Assembly (NCBI RefSeq): GCF_000473265.1
Contig: NZ_KI421511.1
Span: 2,283,731-2,347,730, forward strand
Length of the DNA stretch: 64,000 nucleotides
Reading direction: 5' to 3'
Origin: Amycolatopsis thermoflava N1165
GTDB taxonomy: Bacteria; Actinomycetota; Actinomycetes; Mycobacteriales; Pseudonocardiaceae
Shown: positions 41,946 to 50,841 of the stretch, one piece after another
Layout of the letters: each line of letters begins with the position of its first letter
Position numbering within the stretch: the stretch's first letter is position 1
Program-made: the position numbers and the translations under genes
Notes under the pieces: model-generated
What the model saw: only the letters and a program-made list of their open reading frames with translations
Databases searched by the model: none
Told to the model about the DNA's origin: nothing

Positions 41946-42599
41946 ATGCGGAAAGTGCTGCTCGACCGGGTGTGGGCCGACGCCGAACTGGTCTGGGAGT
42001 TCCACCGGCTGCGCCACCGCCCGAAGCCGTGCTCGGCCGCCGTCGCGCTGGGCTGCAACGACCTCGGCGTCGCCGCGCACGCGGCCGAACTGTACCACCG
42101 CGGCCTGTTCCCGGTCGTGGTGTTCACCGGTGGCAACAGCCGCGAGACCGCGCGCGCCTTCCCGCGCGGCGAAGGCGTGCACTACCGGGAGCGGGCGCTG
42201 GAACTCGGGGTGCCCGACGACGCGATCCTCGTGGAGCCGAACGCGACCAACACCGGCGAGAACATCGCGCTGTCGCGGGAGGTTCTCACCGCCGCGGGGG
42301 TCGAGGTGTCGTCGTTGATGCTGGTCTCGATGCCGTACATGGAGCGGCGGGCGTTCGCCACGACGCGGAAGGTGTGGCCAGAGGTGGAACCGGTGTGCGC
42401 GTCGGCCCCGGTGTCGCTCACCGAGTACGCGCTGCGGACCAAGCACGGCACGGAACTCATCGACATGATCGTCGGGGATTTCCAGCGACTGATCGAGTAT
42501 CCCCGAAAGGGTTTCGCGATTCCGCAGAAAATTCCTCCGATCGTGTATTCGGCGTATCGGCGACTGGTGGCCGCCGGATTCCGCAGCCGCATGCTGTGA
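41946..42599 (+). CDS. YdcF/DUF218-family protein
   Basis: This 217-residue protein has the DUF218 Rossmann-like pattern: AAVALGCNDLGVAAHAAELY, VVFTGGNSRETAR and the hallmark EPNATNTGENIALSREVL. Relatives (SanA, ElyC, YdcF) affect envelope or bind SAM in structural studies; no reaction is proven. It lacks the usual N-terminal membrane helices, so it is cytosolic. The ATG is seven bases after the HTH gene's stop. Confidence 0.88.
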   Translation: MRKVLLDRVWADAELVWEFHRLRHRPKPCSAAVALGCNDLGVAAHAAELYHRGLFPVVVFTGGNSRETARAFPRGEGVHYRERALELGVPDDAILVEPNATNTGENIALSREVLTAAGVEVSSLMLVSMPYMERRAFATTRKVWPEVEPVCASAPVSLTEYALRTKHGTELIDMIVGDFQRLIEYPRKGFAIPQKIPPIVYSAYRRLVAAGFRSRML

Positions 42600-42612
42600 T
42601 TCCATACGGGCC

Positions 42613-43329
42613 GTGCCCGAGACGCTTTCCTGCGCCGTCCATCAACCGAATCTCTTCCCCCGACTGTCCACACTGGCCAAACTGGCGCGCGCCGACGTGT
42701 GGGTCGTGCTCGACGACGTCCAGTTCAACGCCCGCGACTACCAGCACCGCGCCCGCCTCGCCGCGGCCGCCGACCCGGAGGCCCAGCGCTGGCTGACCGT
42801 GCCGGTGCACCGGCCGCGCGGCCGGGACAGCCGGATCGGTGAACTGCGCCTCGCCGACCCGTCCGCGACGCACCGCACGATGTCCCGTCTGGTGCGGCAG
42901 TACTACGGCCGCTGCGCGCACTGGGCGGAGACCGGCGAGATCGTCGAGGAGGTGCTCGCCGCGCTGGCGCTGAACGAGCACCTGGCGGTCGTGGCCGAGG
43001 TGTCGGTGCGCGCCATGCTGCACCGCCTCGGCTGGCGGGGCGACGTGCTGCGCAGCAGCGAGCTGCCCGCGCGCGACGGGCGGTCCGAACGGCTGGCCGA
43101 CCTGACCGCCGCGGTCGGCGCGAGCACCTACCTGTGCGGGCCGGGCGGCGCGAAGTACCTGTCGGAACGCCCGTTCCTGGAACGGGGGCTCCAGGTGCGC
43201 TACCCGCCGCCGCCCCCGCTGAGCCGCGAACCCGGGATGCGCACCGCGAGCGCGCTGTGGGCGTTCGCCGCGCGCGGCACCGCCGGCGTCCGGGACGCGC
43301 TCGCGACCGACTGCGTGCCGGCGCGCTGA
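42613..43329 (+). CDS. WbqC-like family protein
   Basis: This 238-residue protein matches WbqC-family opening features: CAVHQPNLFPRLSTLAKLAR then ADVWVVLDDVQFNARDYQHR, and a later STYLCGPGGAKYL. WbqC proteins occur in O-antigen and other glycan clusters and are predicted transferases acting on sugar nucleotides, without a proven reaction. It follows the YdcF gene by 13 bases. No other glycan genes are near, so the operon's product is unknown. Confidence 0.85.
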   Translation: MPETLSCAVHQPNLFPRLSTLAKLARADVWVVLDDVQFNARDYQHRARLAAAADPEAQRWLTVPVHRPRGRDSRIGELRLADPSATHRTMSRLVRQYYGRCAHWAETGEIVEEVLAALALNEHLAVVAEVSVRAMLHRLGWRGDVLRSSELPARDGRSERLADLTAAVGASTYLCGPGGAKYLSERPFLERGLQVRYPPPPPLSREPGMRTASALWAFAARGTAGVRDALATDCVPAR

Positions 43330-43407
43330 CCCAAGAACCCTTCTACACGAGGTAAAGACCATTCCGGCAACCGGGCCTTCACGGCGGCCCGGTTACCCTC
43401 GCCTCCC

Positions 43408-45513
43408 GTGCGCCCGTCTCGTGCCCTCCCCCGGTTCCTCGCCTTCTGCGCCGTCGCGGGGGTTCTCGTCGCCGGGGTCGTCGCGCCCGTCGCCCTGGGC
43501 GCCGGTGTGCTGTCCAACCAGGTCGCCGACGCGGTGGACGGGATTTCCGCGACGCTGGCGAACAGCGAGCAGCCACTGGTGACCACGGTGACCGACCGCG
43601 ACGGCACGCCGATCGCGACGCTGTTCGACCAGTACCGCCTCCCGGTCACCGCGGACGAGATCGCGCCCGCGATGAAGGCCGCGATCGTGTCGATCGAGGA
43701 CCGCCGCTTCTACGACGAGGGCGGTGTCGACGTGAAGGGCATGGTGCGCGCGGCGCTGCACGACTCCTCCGGCGGCAGCACGCAGGGCGGGTCGACGATC
43801 ACCCAGCAGTACGTCAAGAACTACCTCATCAACGTGGTCGACCGGAACGACAGGGCGGCGCAGCTGGCCGACCAGGCCGACACGATCGCCCGCAAGCTGC
43901 GCGAAGCCAAGATCGCCGTCCAGCTCGGACAGACGGTGTCCAAGGAGGACATCCTCACCGGCTACCTCGACGTCGTGGAGTTCACCGGCAACGTCTACGG
44001 GGTGGGCGCCGCCGCGCACGCCTACTTCGGCACCACGCCGGACAAGCTGACCGTGCCGCAGGCCGCGCTGCTCGCCGGGATGGTGAACAACCCCAACCTC
44101 TACAACCCCTACACCCACCCGGACCAGGCCCGGCAGCGGCGCAACCTGGTGATCGACGCGATGGTCAGCACGAAGACCCTCACCCCGGCCGACGGCGCCG
44201 CGGCGAAGGCCGCGCCGCTCGGCGTGCTGCCGGACGGCCCGGACGTCCCGTCCAGCACCTGCTTCGGCGCGGCGCCGGACGCCGGGTTCTTCTGCCAGTA
44301 CGCGGAGAGCTACCTCATCCAGGCCGGGTTCACCGCCGACCAGCTGGAGACCGGCGGTTACACGATCCGCACGACGCTGGACCCGGTGGTGAGCCGGATC
44401 GCGAAGAACGCCGTGGACGCCAACGTGCCGACCACGCAGGACGGCGTGGCGAACACGTTCGCGGTCGTCCGGCCGGGTCAGGCAGGCCACGAGGTGCTCG
44501 CGATGGTCGCCAACCGCGACTACGGCACCGACCCGGCGCGAGGCGAGACGTCGACCAACATCGTCGCGGGCGCCGGCAACGTGTTCGGCGCCGGCTCGTC
44601 GTTCAAGATCTTCACCTCGGCCGCGGCGCTGGAGAGCGGGAAGGCGGGCCTGGACACCCCGCTGCCCAACCAGGCCGGGCAGTGCTTCACCCAGCCCGGC
44701 GCGAACCGGTACACACAGCCGTACTGCGTGCAGAACGACGGGGTGGGCTACCCGGACCCGATCTCGCTGCGGGACGGACTGGCCACCTCGCCGAACGTCG
44801 CCTTCGTCAACCTGGAGCAGCAGGTGGGCATGCCTGCCGTGCTGGACATGGCGCGGCGGCTGGGCCTGCGCAACACGCTGGCGACGAACGACGCGGGCGC
44901 GAAGCCCGACCCGTCGTCGGCCAACCCGCAGTACAGCCTGCCGCAGTCGCAGTACTTCCAGGACAAGCTGTCGTTCACGCTCGGCAACAGCCCGGTGAGC
45001 CCGCTGGAGATGGCGAACGTGTCGGCGACGCTGATGAGCGGCGGCACGTGGTGCCCGCCGAACCCGGTCCTGTCGGTCACCGACCGGTACGGGCACGACG
45101 TGCCGGTGCGGCAGCAGGCGTGCGAGCAGGTGGTGCCGCCGGGGCTGGCGGACTCGCTGCTGAACGGGCTGAGCCAGGACACGGTGTCGGGCACCTCCGC
45201 GGCGGCGGCCGCCGCGGCCGGCTGGCACCACGCGGACTTCGGCAAGACCGGCACGACGCAGCAGAGCGAGTCGGTCGCGTTCGTCGGCGGGGTCGACGAC
45301 TACGCCGTGTCGTCCATGGTCTTCGCCGACGGCCCGCACCCGGCCGAAATCTGCCCCGGCACGCCGGTGCACCTGGGCTCGTGCGGACACGGCGCGTTCG
45401 GCGGCACGGTGGCCGCGCCGCCGTACTTCCACGCGATGAGCCAGATCCTGGGCAACCGCCCGGACATCCCGATCCCGCCCGCCGATCCGGCCTACCTGCA
45501 GACCCGCTCGTAG
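43408..45513 (+). CDS. Bifunctional class A penicillin-binding protein
   Basis: The 701-residue protein has one N-terminal transmembrane helix, a GT51 glycosyltransferase domain (catalytic EDRRFYDEGGVD near residue 95, GGSTITQQYVKN) and a transpeptidase domain with all three motifs: SSFK with the nucleophile at S397, SPN in TSPNVAFVN, and KTG in FGKTGTTQ near residue 613. It polymerises and cross-links peptidoglycan. It lacks C-terminal PASTA domains. The GTG lies eight bases after TACCCT (43394-43399), suggesting a leaderless transcript. An IS remnant begins directly after its stop. Confidence 0.95.
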   Translation: MRPSRALPRFLAFCAVAGVLVAGVVAPVALGAGVLSNQVADAVDGISATLANSEQPLVTTVTDRDGTPIATLFDQYRLPVTADEIAPAMKAAIVSIEDRRFYDEGGVDVKGMVRAALHDSSGGSTQGGSTITQQYVKNYLINVVDRNDRAAQLADQADTIARKLREAKIAVQLGQTVSKEDILTGYLDVVEFTGNVYGVGAAAHAYFGTTPDKLTVPQAALLAGMVNNPNLYNPYTHPDQARQRRNLVIDAMVSTKTLTPADGAAAKAAPLGVLPDGPDVPSSTCFGAAPDAGFFCQYAESYLIQAGFTADQLETGGYTIRTTLDPVVSRIAKNAVDANVPTTQDGVANTFAVVRPGQAGHEVLAMVANRDYGTDPARGETSTNIVAGAGNVFGAGSSFKIFTSAAALESGKAGLDTPLPNQAGQCFTQPGANRYTQPYCVQNDGVGYPDPISLRDGLATSPNVAFVNLEQQVGMPAVLDMARRLGLRNTLATNDAGAKPDPSSANPQYSLPQSQYFQDKLSFTLGNSPVSPLEMANVSATLMSGGTWCPPNPVLSVTDRYGHDVPVRQQACEQVVPPGLADSLLNGLSQDTVSGTSAAAAAAAGWHHADFGKTGTTQQSESVAFVGGVDDYAVSSMVFADGPHPAEICPGTPVHLGSCGHGAFGGTVAAPPYFHAMSQILGNRPDIPIPPADPAYLQTRS

Positions 45514-45514
45514 C

Positions 45515-45950
45515 TGTAGTGCCCAGTGAGGTTGTCGACGCGGGTGATGGTGGTTGGCCCCTGCGGGGGTGTGGGCGCGGTGGTGGTTGTCGATGGCTGG
45601 CCCCGATGTCGGCCGGCGCGGTGCGCGTGCGCCCACCCGCTGCCACTCACATCGACATGCACCAGCTCGCCCGGCCCGCCCCGCCCATCATGGCGAATCG
45701 GCTCGCAGATGGGGCGGTCCGGCCAGGCCGGCGTGGGCATGCCGTGCCGCACCAGGATGCGGTCCACCGGCAAGGCAACCATGCCGAGAATTCCCGCGGT
45801 CCGCGTGGGACCGAGCCGGCGGTCTTGCCGCAGCCGCAGGACCTCCTGCTCCACCTCGGCAGAAACCCGAGTGGGCGAGGTGTGCGGCCGACTGGTTCGA
45901 TCGGCCAGCCCGGCCTGGCCGTCTGCGCGGAAGCGGCGTCTTCGCCTTGA
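45515..45950 (-). pseudogene. IS481-family insertion sequence remnant (truncated transposase)
   Basis: On the minus strand the frame reads DGQAGLADRTSRPHTSPTRV, EVEQEVLRLRQDRRLGPTRT and GGPGELVHVDV, which is the N-terminal HTH and start of the DDE domain of IS481-type transposases. The DDE core is missing after about 45630, and upstream the frame meets a stop near 45940. A TGT-starting sequence TGTAGTGCCCAGTGAGG begins two bases after the PBP gene's stop and may be the surviving terminal inverted repeat. The other end is not recognisable. The element is inactive. Confidence 0.65.
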
Positions 45951-46016
45951 TCAACCCGACGTGCCGACTCTGCGGAGCCTAGCCACGCACCGGGGCCGTG
46001 TCGTAACCTCGCGTGA

Positions 46017-47840
46017 GTGGGCTTCGCGGAGGAGGCGCCGTCCGGCGGTGGGCTCGAGCCGGGTGAGCTGGTCGCCGGGCAGTACGAGGTCGACAGGTGC
46101 TTCGCCCGCGGCGCGTTCGGCTTCGTCTACCTCGCCCGCGACCGCAACCTGCAGGGCAAGCAGGTGGTGCTCAAGGGCCTGACCCGGCCGCACGACACCG
46201 CCGCGATCAAGCTGGCCGCCCAGGAGAGCCGCGTGCTCACCGCGCTCGAACACCCCAACATCGTGCGGATCGTCAACGTCGTCACCCACCGCGGACTGCG
46301 GTACCTGGTGATGGACCACATCGACGGGCCGTCGCTGCGGAGTGTGCGCGACGCGGGCGGCATGAGGATCGCCGACGCGCTCGCGTGTGCGGTCGACGTG
46401 CTGGGCGCGCTGGCCTACCTGCACGGCAAGGGCCTGCTGTACTGCGACATGAAGCCGGACAACGTGATCCGCACGCGGCGGTCGGCGAAGCTGATCGACT
46501 TCGGCGCGATCCGCCGCACCGGCGACCGGGAGAGCCCGGTCCTGGGCACCCCGCCGTACCTGGTCGGCCACACCGAGATCCGCGAGCACGGGCTGACCGA
46601 GCGGGCCGACATCCACGCCGCCGGCGTCATGCTCGACGAGCTCGTCGAGTGCGACGCCGGCGAACCGGGCGCGGAGTCCTTCCGCCGCCTGGTCGCGCGC
46701 GCGACCGCGGACTTCGACCGGCGGTTCGCCGACGTGCCGGAGATGCTGAACCAGGTGCGCGGCGTGCTGCGCGAGGTGCGCTGCCTCGCCGACGGCAAGC
46801 CGCGGCCCGCCCGCTCGGCGGTGTTCGCCGAATCCGCGGCGCTGCTGGACGACGGGCTCAGCCTGGCCCCGCCGCTGACCGCGTGGACCGGCGACGGCGG
46901 CGGCGCACTGGCCGACGGGCGGCCCTCCCCCGCGGACGTGGCGGCCGGCCTGCCCGTGCCGTTCCCCGACCCGGCCGATCCGCGGACCCCGCTGCTGCAC
47001 ACGGTGCGGGCGCCGGACCCGCGGCGGCTGCTCACCAAACTCGCGAGCGTCCCGGCATCGGTCGAAGTGGACTTCCACCGGGCCCGCGCGAACCTGGAGG
47101 CGGGCGACCTGACCGCGGCCGGGCACTGCCTGCGGTCGGCGGAGCGGCAGCTGGGCTGGCGGGCACACCACGACTGGCGGGCGAGCTGGCACCGCGGGCT
47201 CCTCGCACTGGCCGAGGGCCGGGTGGGCGCGGCCGCCGAGCTGTTCGACGACGTCTACCGGTCCGTGCCCGGGGAGCCGGCGCCGAAGCTGGCGCTCGGG
47301 TTCTGCGCCGAACACCGGTCGCGGCCGGACACCGCGGCCCGGTTCTACGAGGCGGTGTGGGCGTGCGACCGGTCCCACGCCGGCGCCGCGTTCGGGCTCG
47401 CGCGCATCCGGTTGCGGGCCGGGGAGCGCGGCGCCGCGGTCGCGATCCTCGACGAGGTGCCGGAGATCTCGCTGCACCGGCACGGCGCCGCCGTCGCCGC
47501 GGTCCGGATCCTCGCCGGTCACCTGCCCGGCGGCGGGTGCCCGGCCGCAGCCGACCTCGCCGCGGCCGCGGACCGGCTGCACACCCTCACGCTGGACAGC
47601 GAGGAGTCGTGGCTGCGGCTGGCCACCGCGGTGCTGGAGAGCGCTTTCTCGTTCGTGCTCGACCACGGCGACGGGTCGCTGCCGCCGGGCCCGGTGCTCG
47701 GGGATCCGGTGTCGGAGAAGGGATTGCGGGACCGGCTCGAACGCTCCTACCGGGAGCTGTCCCGCCAGGCCCGCACCGCGGACGAGCACGGCGTGCTGAT
47801 CGACCGGGCCAACGCCGTGCGGGCGAGGTCCCTGTGGTGA
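46017..47840 (+). CDS. pknG: Serine/threonine protein kinase PknG-like, with C-terminal helical (TPR) domain
   Basis: This 607-residue cytosolic kinase has the glycine loop FARGAFGFVYLARD, lysine in VVLKGL, a PknG-type catalytic loop LLYCDMKPDNVI in place of HRD, and DFG in KLIDFGAI; a long helical-repeat C-terminal half follows from about residue 340. In mycobacteria PknG controls central metabolism through GarA phosphorylation. Two features differ: there is no N-terminal rubredoxin domain (only about 22 residues precede the kinase core), and no CxxC pairs are seen. The GTG lies seven bases after TAACCT. Its stop overlaps the next gene (GTGA), matching the mycobacterial pknG-glnX-glnH operon. 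Confidence 0.9.
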   Translation: MGFAEEAPSGGGLEPGELVAGQYEVDRCFARGAFGFVYLARDRNLQGKQVVLKGLTRPHDTAAIKLAAQESRVLTALEHPNIVRIVNVVTHRGLRYLVMDHIDGPSLRSVRDAGGMRIADALACAVDVLGALAYLHGKGLLYCDMKPDNVIRTRRSAKLIDFGAIRRTGDRESPVLGTPPYLVGHTEIREHGLTERADIHAAGVMLDELVECDAGEPGAESFRRLVARATADFDRRFADVPEMLNQVRGVLREVRCLADGKPRPARSAVFAESAALLDDGLSLAPPLTAWTGDGGGALADGRPSPADVAAGLPVPFPDPADPRTPLLHTVRAPDPRRLLTKLASVPASVEVDFHRARANLEAGDLTAAGHCLRSAERQLGWRAHHDWRASWHRGLLALAEGRVGAAAELFDDVYRSVPGEPAPKLALGFCAEHRSRPDTAARFYEAVWACDRSHAGAAFGLARIRLRAGERGAAVAILDEVPEISLHRHGAAVAAVRILAGHLPGGGCPAAADLAAAADRLHTLTLDSEESWLRLATAVLESAFSFVLDHGDGSLPPGPVLGDPVSEKGLRDRLERSYRELSRQARTADEHGVLIDRANAVRARSLW

Positions 47841-48922
47841 GCACGACCCGGCGCAGGCTGGTCCGGCTGCGGCTGGCGCTGCTGGTGACCACCGCGGCCG
47901 TGCTGGTCACCGGGTTCGCCACGGTGCGCGGCGTGCAGTCGGCGGCGGAGACCGTGCGGGACCGGACCGCGCAGGCGGTCGTCGAGGTCGCGGCGGCGAA
48001 GTCGGCGCTGATCCGCGCGGACCGGGCGGCGGTGCGCAGCTTCTCCTCCGGCGAGGTGCGCCTCGCCGGGGCGGGCACCGAGTACGCCACGCAGACCGCG
48101 CTGGCGAGCCAGAGCCTCGCCCGCGCCGCCGAGCTCAACGAGGCCGGGGACGCGGGCAGCCAGATCCTGCGGCTGGTCGAGGGGCTGCTCGCCGCCTACC
48201 GGGCGGCGGTCGCGCAGGCCGACGCGCACTACCGGCAGGGCGGCGGCGAAGTCGTCGGCACGGCCGACCTGTGGGACGCCTCGTCGCAGCTGCTGCGCTC
48301 CCCCGACGGCGTGCTGAAACAGCTCGACGACCTGCGGTCGGTGCAGGAGCAGGCCCTGGCGCGGCAGCTCACGACCGGCTGGCTGCACCCGGCCACGCCC
48401 GCGCTGTGGGCGGTGCCGGTCGCGTTGCTGCTCGGGCTGCTCTGCGTCACGCAGCTGTACCTGGGGAAGCGCTTCCAGCGGCTGCTGAACCCGCAGTTGC
48501 TGGCGGCGACGCTGCTGCTGCTCGGGTTGTGCGCCAGCATGATGTTCACCCTCGTCGCGGCGCACCGGCTGGCCACCGCGCAGGACCGGCTGACCGGCGT
48601 GCTGGCCGGGTGGGACCGGCGGATGGCGCTGACCGACGCCGACGGCCAGGACAAGCTGATCCGGCTGGTCACCGCGCACTGCCGGGCCGGGGACTGCGGC
48701 CTGACGGTGGCCGCCGCCGGCCCGGCGCCGACGAGCGTGGCGGGGGCCATCCCGGACGAGGCGACCACCGCGGCGGGCACCCGGGACGTCAACGACCGGC
48801 TGGACGCGGCCGCGGCGAGCAACCAGCTGCCGCTGGTGGTGCCCGCGGTGACGCTGGCGATCGCCGTGCTCGCCGGGTGGGGCCTGCACGCCCGGCTCGA
48901 CGAATACCGGTTCCGCTCATGA
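47837..48922 (+). CDS. GlnX-like membrane protein coupled to PknG
   Basis: This 361-residue protein has one N-terminal helix, an extracytoplasmic helical segment of about 150 residues, then two hydrophobic stretches (WAVPVALLLGLLCVTQLYLG and LLAATLLLLGLCASMMFTLV), a second external region and a C-terminal helix. This four-helix layout and gene order fit GlnX, the membrane sensor that links extracellular amino-acid binding to PknG in mycobacteria. It has no catalytic motif. The GTG at 47837 and stop at 48922 overlap both neighbours by four bases. The sensor role is inferred by synteny. Confidence 0.78.
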   Translation: MSTTRRRLVRLRLALLVTTAAVLVTGFATVRGVQSAAETVRDRTAQAVVEVAAAKSALIRADRAAVRSFSSGEVRLAGAGTEYATQTALASQSLARAAELNEAGDAGSQILRLVEGLLAAYRAAVAQADAHYRQGGGEVVGTADLWDASSQLLRSPDGVLKQLDDLRSVQEQALARQLTTGWLHPATPALWAVPVALLLGLLCVTQLYLGKRFQRLLNPQLLAATLLLLGLCASMMFTLVAAHRLATAQDRLTGVLAGWDRRMALTDADGQDKLIRLVTAHCRAGDCGLTVAAAGPAPTSVAGAIPDEATTAAGTRDVNDRLDAAAASNQLPLVVPAVTLAIAVLAGWGLHARLDEYRFRS

Positions 48923-50178
48923 GGGGCGTGGTGGGGGTGCTGCTCCTGGTCGCCGCGTGCCTGACCGGCTGCGGCGCCGGCGCGGGCACGCGCACGATCA
49001 CCGTGCTCGCGTCGTGGACCGGCGCCGAGGGCGTGGCGTTCGAGCAGGTGCTGGCCGGGTTCACCGCGCAGACCGGGATCCGGGTGCGGTACCAGGGCAC
49101 CCGCGCGGTGTCGCAGGTGCTCGCCTCGGACGTGCAGAACGGCAACCCGCCGGACGTCGCGGTCGTGCCGAACCCGGGCGAGCTGGTCACCTACGTGCGC
49201 TCGCACAACCTGTACTCGCTGGACGACGTGCTCGGCGCGCCGCCCGCGGAGATCTACGGTCCACAGTGGCTCCAGCTACAGGTGGCCGGGCAGGCGCACC
49301 TGTACGGGATCGCGGTGAAGGTGGACCTGAAGAGCATCGTGTGGTTCAACCCGGCCCTGCACGGCCTGGCGCAGCCGTCCACTTGGGACGAGTTCACCGC
49401 GGCGACCGGCGCGCTCCCCTGGTGCCTCGGGCTGAGCGCGCCGCCGGTGTCCGGGTGGCCGGGCACGGACTGGGTCGAGGACGTGCTGCTGCACCAGGCG
49501 GGCCCGGACGTGTACCGGCAGTGGGCGGCCGGGCAGCTGGCGTGGACGGCGCCCGCGGTGCGGCGGGCATGGCAGACGTGGGGCGCGATGATGGCGGGCA
49601 CCGTCGGGGACAACCCGGGGCGGGTGCTGCTGACCGACTTCGCCGACGCCGGCAAGGGGATGCTGGCGTCGCCGCAGAGCTGCGCGTACGAGCACAACGG
49701 GTCGTTCATGCTCGCGCGGTACCCGGACGCCGGGCGCGGCCTGGACTTCGTGGCCGTCCCGCCTGCCGGGCCGGATGTGGCCCCGGAGACCTACGAGGTG
49801 TCGGCCGACCTGGCGGGCATGTTCACGGACACGCCGGCGTCGCGGGCGCTGATCCGGTACCTCGCCTCCCCGGCGGCGCAGGAGATCTGGCCGCGGGTCA
49901 GCGGCGGGAGCGCGTTCTCCGCCACGCGCTCGATGGACCTGCGGGCCTACGACGGCAACCCGGCGGCCCGCAAGGTCGCCGAGGCGCTCCGCTCGGGCGC
50001 CACGCTCTGCTTCGACGCGTCGGACCTGATGCCGGCGACCATGGCGAACGCCTTCTACCGGGCGGCGCTGGAGTACCTCGACGACCCCGGGCGCCTGGAC
50101 ACATTGCTGGAGCAGCTGGACCGCATCCGGCTGGGCGTGCCGCCGCAGGAGTGGCTGTCCGTCCCGTGTGGACGATGA
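48919..50178 (+). CDS. Solute-binding lipoprotein of the PknG operon
   Basis: This 419-residue protein has a lipoprotein signal ending LTGC and the family 1 binding-protein fold pattern (TITVLASWTGAEGVAFEQVL, FNPALHGLAQPSTWDEF, ADLAGMFTDTPASRALIRYL), as for sugar-type importers. It occupies the place of GlnH in the mycobacterial operon, although GlnH belongs to another (amino-acid) class. No permease or ATPase is adjacent, so it probably reports ligand to the membrane protein before it. ATG at 48919 overlaps the previous stop. Confidence 0.87.
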   Translation: MRGVVGVLLLVAACLTGCGAGAGTRTITVLASWTGAEGVAFEQVLAGFTAQTGIRVRYQGTRAVSQVLASDVQNGNPPDVAVVPNPGELVTYVRSHNLYSLDDVLGAPPAEIYGPQWLQLQVAGQAHLYGIAVKVDLKSIVWFNPALHGLAQPSTWDEFTAATGALPWCLGLSAPPVSGWPGTDWVEDVLLHQAGPDVYRQWAAGQLAWTAPAVRRAWQTWGAMMAGTVGDNPGRVLLTDFADAGKGMLASPQSCAYEHNGSFMLARYPDAGRGLDFVAVPPAGPDVAPETYEVSADLAGMFTDTPASRALIRYLASPAAQEIWPRVSGGSAFSATRSMDLRAYDGNPAARKVAEALRSGATLCFDASDLMPATMANAFYRAALEYLDDPGRLDTLLEQLDRIRLGVPPQEWLSVPCGR

Positions 50179-50841
50179 GGGGAGACGTGGTGCGCGGACT
50201 GGCGAACCACGAACCGGTGCCGGTGGCGCTCGGGGCGCTGACCGTCCTCAGCGGCGTGATCGACGCGGTCAGCTTCCTGGCCCTGGGCCGGGTCTTCACC
50301 GCCAACATGACCGGCAACCTGGTGTTCCTCGGGTTCGCGGCGGCCGGGGAGCCCGGGTTCGACGTCGCGGCGGCGGGGACCGCGCTCGTCGCGTTCGTGG
50401 CCGGCGCCGCGGGCGCCGCGTGGCTGGCGTCCTCGATCGCCGCGCCGCACCGGCGTTCCTCGGCGCGCTCGCGGCGGAGGCCGCCCTGACCACGGTCGCG
50501 ACGGCCGGGGCGTTCGCCGCTACCTCGCCGCCGCGCTGGCCCTGGCGATGGGCGTCCGCAACGGCACGGTGAACCGGCTGGCCGTGCCGGACATGACGAC
50601 GACCGTGCTCACCCGCACGCTGGCCGCCCTCGCCGGAGACCTCGCCGGCCCGTCCGGCGGCCGCGGCGCCACTACCCGGCGCGTGGTGTCGGTGGGCGGC
50701 CTCGTGGCCGGTGCGGTGGCCGGGGCGTTCCTGGTCCGCCACCTCGGCGCCGGGTGGGTGCTCGTCGTCATCTGCGGGGCGCAGGTCCTCGTCGCCGCCG
50801 GGCACCACGCCCACGTGATGCTGCGCCGGCGCGCCGGCTAA
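50175..50841 (+). pseudogene. DUF1275/YoaK-family membrane protein, two frame breaks
   Basis: DUF1275 sequence runs in frame 3 from the ATG at 50175 (VIDAVSFLALGRVFTANMTG), changes to frame 2 near 50450 (FLGALAAEAALTTVATAGAF) and to frame 1 near 50520 (YLAAALALAMGVRNGTVNRL), ending at 50841. Joined it would be about 222 residues, a normal length for the family. The ATG overlaps the lipoprotein stop, so the gene belonged to the pknG operon. Two single-base changes within about 80 bp suggest either recent inactivation or base-call errors. Its end overlaps the convergent glycosidase stop by four bases. Confidence 0.72.

Noticed and set aside
45492-45854. Separate small gene downstream of the penicillin-binding protein
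   Set aside because: Its sequence is the truncated IS481 transposase, and its end runs into the PBP gene on the other strand.
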